A DNA stretch of 32,038 bases from Pedosphaera parvula Ellin514 (lineage in GTDB: Bacteria; Verrucomicrobiota; Verrucomicrobiia; Limisphaerales; Pedosphaeraceae), in contig NZ_ABOX02000064.1 in NCBI RefSeq assembly GCF_000172555.1, positions 1 to 32,038 of the forward strand, given 5' to 3'. The translations under genes were made by a program, and so were the position numbers. Below, piece after piece: positions 8,604 to 16,757 of the stretch (the first letter of the stretch is position 1; every line of letters starts with the position of its first letter). The notes under the pieces were generated by a model that did not search any database, had not been told where the DNA came from, and saw nothing but the letters and a program-made list of their open reading frames with translations.

Positions 8604-9074
8604 ATGACTATCTACATTATCGCGTTTGCAATCATTTTTGCCGTTCTAATCGGTTTACGGTTTCTAGATGGCTCTCCCGTGCGGTCGTGGAAGATGGTTT
8701 TCCTGATTGGCATCCCGCTCAGTCTATTCTTCGGATATTATTACAATCGTGCTTTGCCGGAAAAACCTGCGGCGTTGCCTCAGTCAACGAAGGCTGCAAA
8801 CTATAGGCTGGAGCTGGAACGGACCTGCCGCAGAATTGCCGGGGTGCAAAGTGCCGTTATTGAAGGCAACACCATCCTGATGGATTTTGCCGAGGACAAA
8901 CCCGTCGCTGAATTTAAAAGACTTGCCCAGGAAACTGGCGGCACCGCCTCCTATTTCCTGAAAACCAACAAGGACAGTATAAAAATAACGGTCCACATCT
9001 CGGTAAAGGGACGGGACCGTTATGAAATGAATTATGAATCGAATCGCGGCGTGACGGATGAAAGAGAACTCTGA
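8604..9074 (+). CDS. Membrane-anchored protein of unknown function
   Basis: The frame encodes two N-terminal membrane helices (IYIIAFAIIFAVLIGLRFL and MVFLIGIPLSLFFGYYY) followed by a soluble domain of about 100 residues (RLELERTCRRIAGVQSAVI...ITVHISVKGRDRYEMNYES). The soluble part alternates strands and helices and could be a small alpha/beta fold, but I do not recognise a family. ATG 8604 is preferred because GGAG sits nine bases before it. ATG 8589 would add MENQR. A TTG at 8547 is also in frame. The stop abuts the trpS stop on the other strand with no intervening base. Confidence 0.65.
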   Translation: MTIYIIAFAIIFAVLIGLRFLDGSPVRSWKMVFLIGIPLSLFFGYYYNRALPEKPAALPQSTKAANYRLELERTCRRIAGVQSAVIEGNTILMDFAEDKPVAEFKRLAQETGGTASYFLKTNKDSIKITVHISVKGRDRYEMNYESNRGVTDEREL

Positions 9075-10040
9075 TCAGTCGAGACCACTGGCTACTTTCG
9101 CCCGTTTCAAAACCTTGTCCGCCAGCGAGCGCGCACGTGTCGCACTATCGGTGAGAACGGCATTCACGTAATCGAGATTCGCCACCAACTCAGCGCGCTT
9201 GGCACGAGCCGAGGAAAAATAGTTCCAATAATGTTCGAACAAAGCCTTCTTCAGATCTCCATAGCCCAGGCCGCCGGCACGGAGTCGCTCTTCAAAATCC
9301 TTTGCCACGTCCGCAGGCGCGACGAGTTTTAACAACTGGATGGCCGTGTTTTTGTCTGCATCTGGTTTGGGTTCGGCCGGGGTGCGGCTGTCCATCACCA
9401 AACCCATGATCTTTTTACGCGTCGCTTTTTCTTCACCAAAAATCTCGATGGTGTTGCCATAGCTCTTGCTCATCTTTTGGCCATCGGTTCCTGGAATCAG
9501 CGCGGTTTCCTCCCGGATTTGCGGCTCAGGAATTACAAAGGTCTGACCATATTGCTCGTTGAACTTGACAGCGATATCCCGGGTGACTTCCACGTGCTGC
9601 TTCTGATCTTTACCAACTGGAACGATGTTCGAATCGTAAATCAAAATGTCCGCCGCCATCAGCACTGGGTAGGCAAACAGACCGTGATAAGGGGAAATGC
9701 CACGTGCCAGCTTATCCTTATAGCTGGTGCAGCGTTCCAGAAGTCCCATGGGGGTCAGGGTAGTCAATATCCATGCGAGCTCCGTCACCTCCGGCACATC
9801 GGATTGCTTAAAGAAAACTGATTTTTTAGGATCCAATCCACAGGCAAGAAAGTCCAACGCCACATCCAATGTATTCTTGCGCCGCGGTTCGGCCTCGAAC
9901 AGCGACGTCATGGAGTGGTAATTGGCGATAAAATAATAGGCCTCGCCCCTTTCCTGCAATTCAATGGCCGGACGCATCATCCCGAAATAATTTCCGAGAT
10001 GCAGAGCGCCGGACGGTTGTATGCCTGATAAAATTCGCAT
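9075..10040 (-). CDS. trpS: Tryptophan--tRNA ligase
   Basis: Class I aminoacyl-tRNA synthetase that charges tRNA-Trp in the cytoplasm. From ATG 10040 the protein is 321 aa and opens MRILSGIQPSGALHLGNYFG, carrying the HIGH-type motif (HLGN) at about residue 14. The family motifs GLFAYPVLMAADILIYD and VPVGKDQKQHVEVTRDIA follow, and the KMSKS loop is intact (GQKMSKSYGN, about residue 190). The C-terminal helical part carries the anticodon-binding region. A TTG at 10076 would add a 12-residue extension that the family lacks. It is the last gene of a minus-strand run that includes the frameshifted gene and the isomerase-like gene. Identification is firm. Confidence 0.96.
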   Translation of the reverse strand: MRILSGIQPSGALHLGNYFGMMRPAIELQERGEAYYFIANYHSMTSLFEAEPRRKNTLDVALDFLACGLDPKKSVFFKQSDVPEVTELAWILTTLTPMGLLERCTSYKDKLARGISPYHGLFAYPVLMAADILIYDSNIVPVGKDQKQHVEVTRDIAVKFNEQYGQTFVIPEPQIREETALIPGTDGQKMSKSYGNTIEIFGEEKATRKKIMGLVMDSRTPAEPKPDADKNTAIQLLKLVAPADVAKDFEERLRAGGLGYGDLKKALFEHYWNYFSSARAKRAELVANLDYVNAVLTDSATRARSLADKVLKRAKVASGLD

Positions 10041-10124
10041 CGAGCGCAAGGTAACAGGGGAAGGCGATTCGTTCAAACGTTTTGCGACTCACCTGCCGTT
10101 CTTTCCTGTCATATTGGGCTAACT

Positions 10125-10498
10125 CTACGAATCCTCTCCGCAGTGTATCACTTTAACCGGGTCGAAAACGATGGCACTGCAATCGCGGGCGGTGGCCCAT
10201 TTCGTTAACCGCTGTTCCATTGCGGCACGTTCAGCCTCAGTGATTGGAGCGTATTGGGTTTGTTCCAGTTCGCGCCTTGAAAATAAATAAAGACGACGGT
10301 GCCTTCCTTCGAGCCGTCGAACTTGTAAGACAACTCTGCCATCCGGGCTCCGTCCCTGTATTCCAGAACCTCCTTTAGACAAGAGACGCCAAATCTCTTA
10401 TCTACCCTGCTCTCATGCCAAAACGTCTTTAATAGCCATGCCACGATAAGCAGGAGGAACAAACCAACAATCACAGCGAAAAGCACAACTAGTTCCAT
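10125..10498 (-). pseudogene. Small membrane protein gene, apparently frameshifted
   Basis: Two overlapping minus-strand frames look like halves of one gene. The upstream frame (ATG 10498) begins with a membrane helix (VVLFAVIVGLFLLLIVAWLL) and continues with LSYKFDGSKEGTVVFIYFQG, a plausible strand-rich domain, then degrades to a stop at 10205. The other frame carries a sensible C-terminal part, YAPITEAERAAMEQRLTKWA followed by CSAIVFDPVKVIH, to a stop at 10125. Joining them needs a -1 shift, best placed near the A/T-rich run at 10279-10292, to give about 123 residues. No classical slippery heptamer is visible there, so a mutation or base-call error is more likely than programmed shifting. 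It lies six bases after the isomerase-like gene. The family is not recognised. Confidence 0.55.
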
Positions 10499-10504
10499 AT
10501 TCTA

Positions 10505-11407
10505 TCAAGACTTAGGCCCTTCAGCCCGCACGTAATCGACGCACTTTTTGATGTCGTCCAGCAGATGGTCGGTGGTGTTTTCGTATTCGATGGAGATGTG
10601 GCCATTGAAGTTTTGACGCTTCAACTCGTTGAGAATCGCTTTGATGTCAGAGACGCCGGTGCCGTAGGGCTGGTCCATGGCTTTGGGCCCCCATTCGTTC
10701 ATGTCCTTCAGGTGAACGAAAAGCACGCGGCCTTGGAGAATTTTCAGGGCCTCCACCGGCTTGATGCCGCTACGAACAAGGTGACCGGTATCGACGCAGG
10801 CGCCAATGTGATGGTCACGGTTTTTGATGAGTGAGAGGGTGTAATGCGGGTCCCAGTTTTTGTACTCAGGTTTTTCAGGTTCCTTCTTGTGGTTGTGGAG
10901 GCAAAACTGGATGTCATATTCCTTGGCCAGCTTCTCGATGATGTCCAATTGATCTTCCGGCGGCTCACCGGTCAAGCCGCGCAGCCCCATTTTGCGTGCC
11001 CATTCAAAGACTTTGCGCGGCGACTTCTCGTCCTTGCTACCCTTGACGAAGTTGGCATTGCCCACATAGGCGTTTACCAGCTTGATGCCGGCGGCATCGA
11101 GTTTTTCGCGGATCAGTTTGATGTTGGCGTCGGAAAGGTTTGCGTTTACTTCCACGTTTCCGGTGCCGGGGCTTAATTTTTGCCAGGTATAAATTTCAAT
11201 GACCTTGCCGCCGCAGGCTTTGGTTTTATCGATGGCCTCAAACAACGTGTTCTCACGAAAGCTGTAGGCTTGGCAACCCAGCGCGAAGCCACCCACCTTG
11301 TCGCTGTCTGTGATTGCGGGACGATTCGAGGCTGTGGAAGCGCTAGGTTCAGCATGGCAGAGGGCCAAGAACAAGAGGCAGAAGCCGAGACTTAGGATTT
11401 GTTTCAT
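10505..11407 (-). CDS. Secreted sugar-phosphate isomerase/epimerase-like TIM barrel
   Basis: A xylose-isomerase-like TIM barrel (AP endonuclease 2 superfamily), usually acting on sugars or inositol derivatives. A Sec signal peptide is present (MKQILSLGFCLLFLALCHA), so it acts outside the cytoplasm. The barrel starts GFALGCQAYSFRENTLFEAI. Metal or substrate residues of the family are visible: GLTGEPPE, FCLHNHKKE, ACVDTGHLVRSG, LFVHLKDM and HISIEYE. At 300 aa it has the family length. Exported members are common in Planctomycetes and Verrucomicrobia and are probably involved in carbohydrate breakdown, but substrates are mostly unknown. The gene has its own upstream region of 111 bases shared with a divergent gene and is followed six bases later by the frameshifted gene. 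Confidence 0.88.
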   Translation of the reverse strand: MKQILSLGFCLLFLALCHAEPSASTASNRPAITDSDKVGGFALGCQAYSFRENTLFEAIDKTKACGGKVIEIYTWQKLSPGTGNVEVNANLSDANIKLIREKLDAAGIKLVNAYVGNANFVKGSKDEKSPRKVFEWARKMGLRGLTGEPPEDQLDIIEKLAKEYDIQFCLHNHKKEPEKPEYKNWDPHYTLSLIKNRDHHIGACVDTGHLVRSGIKPVEALKILQGRVLFVHLKDMNEWGPKAMDQPYGTGVSDIKAILNELKRQNFNGHISIEYENTTDHLLDDIKKCVDYVRAEGPKS

Positions 11408-11481
11408 AGGTGAACTTGAATCTATTTCTGCACAACGGGGGCGGAATTGGTAGGAAAAGTTTTGAACAATAGAATCGTTCC

Positions 11482-11510
11482 TTGACAGAGGAGAAGTGGT
11501 TCAGCTTACT
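11482..11510 (+). promoter_or_regulatory. Candidate sigma-70-type promoter
   Basis: A perfect TTGACA (11482-11487) is followed after 17 bases by CTTACT (11505-11510), a poor -10 with three of six matches. Transcription would start within a few bases of ATG 11519, giving a nearly leaderless message. Only the -35 is strong, so this is a candidate. Confidence 0.3.
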
Positions 11511-11518
11511 GCCAACCG

Positions 11519-12217
11519 ATGGCGCACCTTAAAATCCGGATATTGGTTGCGTGCCTGCTGCTTGGAATGGCAACTGGCTTGGTAATGCAACATCAATCTC
11601 TAAGGAAGTTGCAGAATGAGGTCAGCAAACTGAGTCGGGACCACCAGTTTGTCAACGAGGTTGTGATGGAGAACAAGCGGCTCTCAAATCTTTTAGCCCA
11701 AGCTCATAGCACGCAGGTTACTTCCAACGGCTGGTTCCGCGAATTGCTGCGGCTTCGGGGTGAAGTGACCAGCTTGCGCAATCAACGAGAGCAAACGAGT
11801 TTCGTGGATAGGCAAAGCAATTCTCATCCGCTGTCGACGCTGGAACATTTCTCGCAGGCCCCTGTTGCGAAGGAGTCCTTCGCATTTGCCGGATATGGCT
11901 CTCCGGAATCCGCATTTCAGACGGCACTTTGGGCCATGAGCAATGGGGACACGAATGCGATCCTGGCAAGCCTGACTCCTGACGAGAGGGTGAAAAAGGA
12001 GAAGGAATGGACGGGCCTGTCTGAAGCCGAAGTTTTAACACGAACCACAAACGACCTGAGTGAAATCCGTGGTTATCGCATCATTGGAAGAGAAGTCATA
12101 TCGGATGATGAAGTGGAACTAAAAGTTGATTTTGACGCTGATCTCACAAAGATGAAAATGAGAGTAAAGCGCGTTGATGGAGAATGGAAATTCGTGGGAC
12201 AGCCGGAAAAACAATGA
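11519..12217 (+). CDS. Membrane-anchored coiled-coil protein of unknown function
   Basis: The N-terminus has one hydrophobic anchor (ILVACLLLGMATGLVM, residues 8-23) followed by a heptad-like helix (LRKLQNEVSKLSRDHQFVNE...NKRLSNLLAQ) and a second short one (LLRLRGEVTSLRNQRE). The C-terminal part (from about residue 125) opens with GYGSPESAFQTALWAMSNGD and ends in VKRVDGEWKFVGQPE. I recognise this arrangement as a recurrent verrucomicrobial theme: a 'decorated' small alpha/beta domain resembling SnoaL/NTF2-like or lumazine-binding lipoproteins. I cannot name a family with certainty. Divergent from the isomerase-like gene. Its stop is 28 bases from that of the opposing gene. Confidence 0.72.
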   Translation: MAHLKIRILVACLLLGMATGLVMQHQSLRKLQNEVSKLSRDHQFVNEVVMENKRLSNLLAQAHSTQVTSNGWFRELLRLRGEVTSLRNQREQTSFVDRQSNSHPLSTLEHFSQAPVAKESFAFAGYGSPESAFQTALWAMSNGDTNAILASLTPDERVKKEKEWTGLSEAEVLTRTTNDLSEIRGYRIIGREVISDDEVELKVDFDADLTKMKMRVKRVDGEWKFVGQPEKQ

Positions 12218-12245
12218 CATTGGGCGAGGCGCAAAACCCTTTCGT

Positions 12246-12671
12246 TCATTTTTTGCGTGGAACGGTTTTAATGGCAGGCTTCACGGCCGGTTTGTTTGTG
12301 GCGGCTGGTGACTTCATAACCGGGCGAACAGGTTGTGGCGGTTTCACGACGTTGATTTTGCACTCCACCTTGCCCGGTGGATTCATCGATTGAACGAGGC
12401 TTTGCACGATCATCAGGTCGTTGCTTGAAAAAACAGTGCCAGTAACACAGAAGGAACCTTCCGACCACAATGGTCCTGAATCCTTACCATAACCCAGGGC
12501 TCTGACCTGCCGAAACCGGGGATCGGCGAGGAATTGTGCATTCAAGCCCGCCGCCATTTCGCGGCCATGCCGCACCTTGGCCTGATATTCGCTTTCACTG
12601 CGAAACCAGGCAAAAGCGAGCAATCCGAGCAACACTACTGCCAACGCAATGATTACAGCCGAACGACGCAT
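12246..12671 (-). CDS. Small membrane-anchored protein with Lys/Pro/Ala tail
   Basis: One membrane segment lies at residues 4-22 (SAVIIALAVVLLGLLAFAWF). It is followed by a short soluble domain (about 25-105) containing FRQVRALGYGKDSGPLW and GSFCVTGTVFSSNDLMIVQ, and then a low-complexity tail rich in Pro, Lys, Ala and Val (about 110-141). The central domain pattern, a strand followed by 'V-T-G-T-V' and a helix, is reminiscent of a BON-like fold, but this is only an impression. No homologue is recognised. The start at ATG 12671 gives the membrane anchor directly but has no clear ribosome site. Confidence 0.65.
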   Translation of the reverse strand: MRRSAVIIALAVVLLGLLAFAWFRSESEYQAKVRHGREMAAGLNAQFLADPRFRQVRALGYGKDSGPLWSEGSFCVTGTVFSSNDLMIVQSLVQSMNPPGKVECKINVVKPPQPVRPVMKSPAATNKPAVKPAIKTVPRKK

Positions 12672-12772
12672 GCAAAGAATGAGGATGGGTGGTTGTCAGC
12701 GGCATTCCAAGTCAATAAAGCGCGACGCCATGGATTCATTTGCGTCGGGTGGGTTATGACGACCTGAGCGCA

Positions 12773-13009
12773 TCATCGGCCACGCTTTTTTTCGATCATA
12801 ACTCCGATCACCGCGCCGACAACGGCACAGGCAACTCCTACCAATGTCACTGCCACAGTGTGCATGAAGCCGGATCCACTCTGCGTGGAGTCTCCAAGAG
12901 CGTTTGGCTTGAGTATCTGGAAGATGATGATGCCCACCAAAAGGAACGCCCAGGAGGTTCCCTTGGCGATCTTGCCAGGTTTGTACGGGGACGGATTGGA
13001 ATCATTCAT
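12773..13009 (-). CDS. Small two-helix membrane protein of unknown function
   Basis: Two hydrophobic helices are predicted (SWAFLLVGIIIFQIL and HTVAVTLVGVACAVVGAVIG) separated by a polar Ser/Gly loop. The protein ends in a basic tail (EKKRGR) that suggests the C-terminus is cytoplasmic. Start taken as ATG 13009 (MNDSNPSPYKPGK). An in-frame ATG at 13042 would add eleven residues and neither has a good ribosome site. An overlapping plus-strand frame exists (12740-13171), but its product has no coherent pattern, so the minus strand is preferred. Unknown family, 78 aa. Confidence 0.55.
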   Translation of the reverse strand: MNDSNPSPYKPGKIAKGTSWAFLLVGIIIFQILKPNALGDSTQSGSGFMHTVAVTLVGVACAVVGAVIGVMIEKKRGR

Positions 13010-13148
13010 GGCGCTGAAAAAGATACCGTTGCTGCCCTTCATGCCAATAGAAAACTACGGTGGATTGTGCCAGAATCCCACACGCTATTTCCGATTCAGA
13101 GCGTTCGCGTAAGTGGAGGAGATAGGCAACCGCATCTTCGAGCGATTA

Positions 13149-14234
13149 TCAACCTGCTGAGGACTTCTTAAGAGTCCCGGAGCGCACTTCCCAGCGATGG
13201 AGGTCGCGGCCGAGTTCGCGGGGCCAGTTTTCTTCGGTGCAGGTCATGAAGACTTGGCCGCGAGTATGATGAGCGCGCTCGAGCAAAGGGAGCAGACCGC
13301 TGCGACGCTTCGCATCGAGTTCGCCCATGATATCGTCGATAAGGAGGATGGGGGCAGAACCATGAAGTCCGGTGAGGTATTCGGCCTGGGCCATTTTGAG
13401 GGCGATGGCCAGGGTGCGCTTCTGTCCTTCGCTGCCGAATTGGGCAGCGGAGCGGTCGTTGAGGAGGAGTTGCACTTCGTCGCGATGCGGGCCGATGAGC
13501 GTGGACCGGTAGGTGCGTTCGCGCGCCCGGGTTTGAGCGAGTTCCACAGCGAAATCTTTCTTCACACTCGGCTGGTATTCGAGACGGAGTTCTTCGGCAT
13601 CGTTGGAGATGCGCCGATAAGCCAGTCTCGCGAGCGGCGAAAGTTTGGGGATCAACTCATGCCGCATGCGGATGAGGTCATTGCCAAGTTTCACCAACTC
13701 CGCAGTGAAGCTCTCGAGGGCGGATTCATCCTGAACACGTTGCTTGAGCAGGGCATTACGGGAGCGGAGGGCACTGGCATAGCGCTGAAGCAATGGCAGG
13801 TAGGTAGGATGAGTTTGCGACAGGAGGAGGTCCACAAAACGACGGCGAGCGCGGGAAGTGCCTTTGACCAGTTGCAAATCCTCCGTGCAGAAGATGACCA
13901 CGCGAATGGCACCGAAGTAATCGGCCAGCTTGCGGATCGGTTGATTATCCAGACTAAGTTTGCGCTCGGCAGGAGACCAATACATTTTGATTTCGTGATC
14001 CCCCTGCCCCACGACCTTGCCGCCGACGAAATAACCTTTCTGTCCGTGCCGCACCATCTGTGAACCACCAACGCCGCGGAACGAGCGCAAGGTGGCCATC
14101 AAATAGATTGCTTCCAGGATGTTGGTCTTGCCCTGGGCATTGTCGCCGAGCAAGACCTGGAATCCCGGGGCAAAGTCCACGTCCAACCGCGGGTAATTGC
14201 GGAAGTCGCGAAGTCTGAGATGAGCCAGATGCAC
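13149..14234 (-). CDS. recF: DNA replication and repair protein RecF
   Basis: RecF is an SMC-like ABC ATPase that, with RecO and RecR, loads RecA onto gapped DNA. The N-terminus HLAHLRLRDFRNYPRLDVDF is the family opening. Walker A is GDNAQGKTN (about 30-38) followed by LEAIYLMATLRSFRG. The ABC signature region SEGQKRTLAIALKMAQAEYL lies near residue 270, and Walker B is ILLIDDIMGELD (about 297-308). The C-terminal VFMTCTEENWP corresponds to the H-loop region. Length (361 aa) is typical. It is not beside dnaA, dnaN or gyrB. The long plus-strand frame 13197-14063 is its antisense shadow. Confidence 0.95.
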   Translation of the reverse strand: MHLAHLRLRDFRNYPRLDVDFAPGFQVLLGDNAQGKTNILEAIYLMATLRSFRGVGGSQMVRHGQKGYFVGGKVVGQGDHEIKMYWSPAERKLSLDNQPIRKLADYFGAIRVVIFCTEDLQLVKGTSRARRRFVDLLLSQTHPTYLPLLQRYASALRSRNALLKQRVQDESALESFTAELVKLGNDLIRMRHELIPKLSPLARLAYRRISNDAEELRLEYQPSVKKDFAVELAQTRARERTYRSTLIGPHRDEVQLLLNDRSAAQFGSEGQKRTLAIALKMAQAEYLTGLHGSAPILLIDDIMGELDAKRRSGLLPLLERAHHTRGQVFMTCTEENWPRELGRDLHRWEVRSGTLKKSSAG

Positions 14235-14335
14235 GTGTATGACTTACGCCAAGGAAGGAGATTGTTCAATGGTTTCGAGTTCCCGGGTGGACGTTATACG
14301 AAGGGGAGTTGGGGTTTTCAGGTCATGGATAGTAA

Positions 14336-14353
14336 GCCGGTTGGGAAACCGGC
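14336..14353. repeat. Short perfect hairpin (7-bp stem) between genes
   Basis: GCCGGTT (14336-14342) and AACCGGC (14347-14353) flank a GGGA loop in the 177-base gap between the DUF4239-like gene and recF. No T-run follows on either strand, so it is not an intrinsic terminator. The form resembles a repetitive extragenic palindrome, but I see only one copy in the window. The rest of the gap shows nothing recognisable. Confidence 0.45.
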
Positions 14354-14411
14354 GCTCCCTTCCTGGACCAAATGTCAAAATCAGGAGTCGGCGGCCAATC
14401 TTGCCTGGCTT

Positions 14412-15209
14412 TCAGGGTTGGTCTGGCTGCAAGGATTGTTTGAGATCGAGCATCGGCTGTTGGCTGATCACAATCATGCCGCCGCGCGGGCGGTCGAGAT
14501 CAGCGATGAGCGTGATGACCACCGCAATAAGCAATGGCAGCACGACATTGGCGAAAGCGCCACGTTCGCCGCTGGCCCCGGCACCATAGCCACTGGCGCA
14601 GCAACCGCAGGCCGCCACGGCCAGCACCAGCAACCAGACGGCGCCTGGCACGCGGGTACGCCGCGCATTCATGCGCGTGGCATCGAGATCGATGGTATCG
14701 TTAAGTGCGTTGAAAAAGATAGCAGTGATCGGAGTGGGAGCTTCCTTCCCTGCTGACACGGCATGAGCCCATAACTCGCGTTGAATCTGCGCAGTTGCCC
14801 GCTCGGCAGCGGCCAGTTTGCCCTGGTCCTCGCCAGCCCGGAAAAAATCGAGACGCACATCCACATAGCGCCTTAGCAGGTCTTCGACGCCAGTCTTGTG
14901 AGCATCTGGGAGAACTGCGGCCCGGAGGTAAGTGGTGCCAATGGAATTTGCCTCCTGAAGCACCAACGCGCGCCGCGACTCGTAACGCCCCACCGACATG
15001 GCGAACGTAAAACCGAGCAACAGACCGAGCAGCCCCAGCATTGCGCCTTGAATCCCCCCAATCTGATCTTTGCGCGCCTGATCATTTGACAGATGGAGCC
15101 GCAGGCCAAAGTTAAAACCGAGTTCTGCCGCCGCCAGCAGCACGATAGAGACGATGGCAATGACGTGCCATTGACTGGCAAAGATGCGACTAAGGATGGT
15201 GTCAAGCAT
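14412..15209 (-). CDS. Bestrophin-like (DUF4239-type) integral membrane protein
   Basis: Layout is two N-terminal helices (WHVIAIVSIVLLAAAELGF and GGIQGAMLGLLGLLLGFTFA), a central cytoplasmic or periplasmic helical segment (about 75-175), and two C-terminal helices (VWLLVLAVAACGCCASGYG and VVLPLLIAVVITLIADLDRP). The segment GLLLGFTFAMSVGRYESRR, followed by E-A-N-S-I-G-T-T-Y-L-R, and the C-terminal L-I-A-D-L-D-R-P-R-G-G are hallmarks of the DUF4239 family. This family is sometimes called bestrophin-like and its biochemical role is not established. Four membrane segments and 265 aa match the family. The gene lies upstream of recF on the same strand with 177 bases between. Confidence 0.82.
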   Translation of the reverse strand: MLDTILSRIFASQWHVIAIVSIVLLAAAELGFNFGLRLHLSNDQARKDQIGGIQGAMLGLLGLLLGFTFAMSVGRYESRRALVLQEANSIGTTYLRAAVLPDAHKTGVEDLLRRYVDVRLDFFRAGEDQGKLAAAERATAQIQRELWAHAVSAGKEAPTPITAIFFNALNDTIDLDATRMNARRTRVPGAVWLLVLAVAACGCCASGYGAGASGERGAFANVVLPLLIAVVITLIADLDRPRGGMIVISQQPMLDLKQSLQPDQP

Positions 15210-15366
15210 GCGACATGATCATAGTTTAAGAATTATCCCCCTTTGGTGGCTACTCACACGGCATCGTGATCGCCGGTTGATACACTATCCGCTACACGAA
15301 CGAGACTTCAACCAACTGCGAGGCACAACGAAACCATGCCGCAGTGTTCTAAGCCGAAAACCGTGT

Positions 15367-15969
15367 TCAGAGTGCTACCGTGGTGTAAATCGTTTCGCCG
15401 TCTTGCATGGTGGGACGGTAGTAGATCTCGTTGGCGCGGAAATAGACCTGGCCGTTGATGTTGGTTTCGACTGCGCTCCTGGGCAATGAAGGTACGGTAA
15501 TCCCGATTGGCGGGCTTACCACGATGTAATCGGAATCTTTTTGCTGGTAGTAGGTGCCGTCGGCGACGATGTAGGGGACGTTGTTCACGACCACAGGTTG
15601 GCCGTGGGGCGGCGGAGAATGAATGACTGTTCCGACAGCTGGCGCAGTGACTGCATCTGACGCGAAGCCTCCCCACTGGTTTTCGTTGTCGCGATCATGA
15701 GGGTAGTAGTCGCCATCGTGCGCCTCCACATCAACGTGTTGTTCGGCGTTGACCGTTCGGTTTCCCATCATGTTCCAGCCGATGGGAGGGTTGGCATGGA
15801 CATTCCGGTTTACGTTGGCGTTGAAATTGACTTCGGCATTGAGGCGGCTGGAGCGGATGCCGCCGCGTTCCTGCGCATCACTCCATGTGGAGGGAGCAAA
15901 AGCAACCGCAAGAGAAACACTGAACAGCAAATAGAGGTCTTTTTGAGTCGACGCATGGTGATGTTTCAT
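15367..15969 (-). CDS. Secreted protein with DUF6515-type repeats
   Basis: An N-terminal hydrophobic stretch (LYLLFSVSLAVAFAPSTWS) is a signal peptide. The middle (about 40-90) is rich in Asn, Val and His. The C-terminal half carries two similar units: PVVVNNVPYIVADGTYYQQK followed by IVVSPPIGITVPSLPRSAV, then TNINGQVYFRANEIYYRPTM. The 'V-N-G-V-x-Y-x-x-x-x-x-x-Y-Y' pattern is that of DUF6515, a secreted family of unknown role. It is 14 bases downstream of the DUF2092-like gene, so the two are probably co-transcribed and act together in the envelope. Confidence 0.78.
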   Translation of the reverse strand: MKHHHASTQKDLYLLFSVSLAVAFAPSTWSDAQERGGIRSSRLNAEVNFNANVNRNVHANPPIGWNMMGNRTVNAEQHVDVEAHDGDYYPHDRDNENQWGGFASDAVTAPAVGTVIHSPPPHGQPVVVNNVPYIVADGTYYQQKDSDYIVVSPPIGITVPSLPRSAVETNINGQVYFRANEIYYRPTMQDGETIYTTVAL

Positions 15970-15983
15970 CGGATTTATTCAGT

Positions 15984-16757
15984 TCAGGGGTTTGATGGTG
16001 GCCGGTTGTTTGGAGCGGAGGCAGGAAGCATTTCAATTTTGGCCGCGCCTTTTGGGGGCGTGAACACAAAGATTGAGTCAGGCATATCCTCATTCAATTT
16101 CCAGTTATTGAAAAGCGTGAGGACTTGAGGCTGGAGCGGTTCTTGTTTGTAGGTAATGACAAGCTTTCGCGGGAGTTCCTGGGCATCGGTTGCAATCCAC
16201 AATTGCCAGTCGAGTTGGTCGTTGTTGAAGGCAATGTGCTGGCAGGGAGTGCCGAGAATTGCGGCCTGGCCGAAATTGGCGCCGCCTTTGGTTCCGCCCA
16301 TGGCGCTGGTGAAGGGATCGTTCACAAGGAAATCCCCAAGCGGTATGTTGATGTCATATTGTTTCTTCGCGGCATCGATGGCTTTATCAATTGTCCCCGG
16401 CAGAGTAACGGTGCTGTAGAGGTTTTTTGTGCGATCGAACAATGTGAGCGTGTGTCCATCATACCAGTAACCGCGACTGCGTGTTGGCGAGTGAACTTCA
16501 ATCTGAAATTTATCCGGTCGACGAAGGCGGACATCCACGGTGCTGGTCGCTGAGACCTTGTGGGTTTCCACCACGGAGTCTTCCCAAACCTCGGCGTGAA
16601 AGGAGACAGTTTTTGCGGTGGCCAATCGATCACTGCTCTGGCGAAGGATGCGACCTGCTTCTGGATGGATGGTTGGGGCCGGATTGTCGACGGCGATGAC
16701 TGAGCCAATGATTGCAAGGCTGCAAAGAGCGGCAAAGAATGTCCTTTTGACTTTCAT
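15984..16757 (-). CDS. Periplasmic DUF2092-type protein
   Basis: Start taken as ATG 16757 (MKVKRTFFAALCSLAIIGSV), which begins with a signal peptide and has GGA a few bases upstream. The open frame reaching 16886 adds residues without sense. Mature part: LATAKTVSFHAEVWED, VRLRRPDKFQIEVHSP, WYDGHTLTLFDRTKNLY, then IPLGDFLVNDPF and CQHIAFNNDQLDWQLWIATD. This series matches DUF2092, periplasmic proteins that I recall as related in fold to the LolA/LolB lipoprotein carriers. They may bind lipid or lipoprotein, but function is not proven. It is followed after 14 bases by the DUF6515-type gene, a pairing that suggests a joint envelope role. Confidence 0.85.
   Translation of the reverse strand: MKVKRTFFAALCSLAIIGSVIAVDNPAPTIHPEAGRILRQSSDRLATAKTVSFHAEVWEDSVVETHKVSATSTVDVRLRRPDKFQIEVHSPTRSRGYWYDGHTLTLFDRTKNLYSTVTLPGTIDKAIDAAKKQYDINIPLGDFLVNDPFTSAMGGTKGGANFGQAAILGTPCQHIAFNNDQLDWQLWIATDAQELPRKLVITYKQEPLQPQVLTLFNNWKLNEDMPDSIFVFTPPKGAAKIEMLPASAPNNRPPSNP

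Noticed and set aside
10270-10300. Programmed -1 frameshift site
   Set aside because: No X-XXY-YYZ heptamer in the right phase and no clear downstream pseudoknot; mutation or sequence error is simpler.
12740-13171. Plus-strand frame of 143 codons
   Set aside because: Opposite to a better-supported two-helix membrane protein; product is rich in His, Cys and Arg with no pattern.
13197-14063. Long plus-strand open frame (288 codons)
   Set aside because: It is fully antisense to recF, whose motifs are all intact; product lacks any domain.
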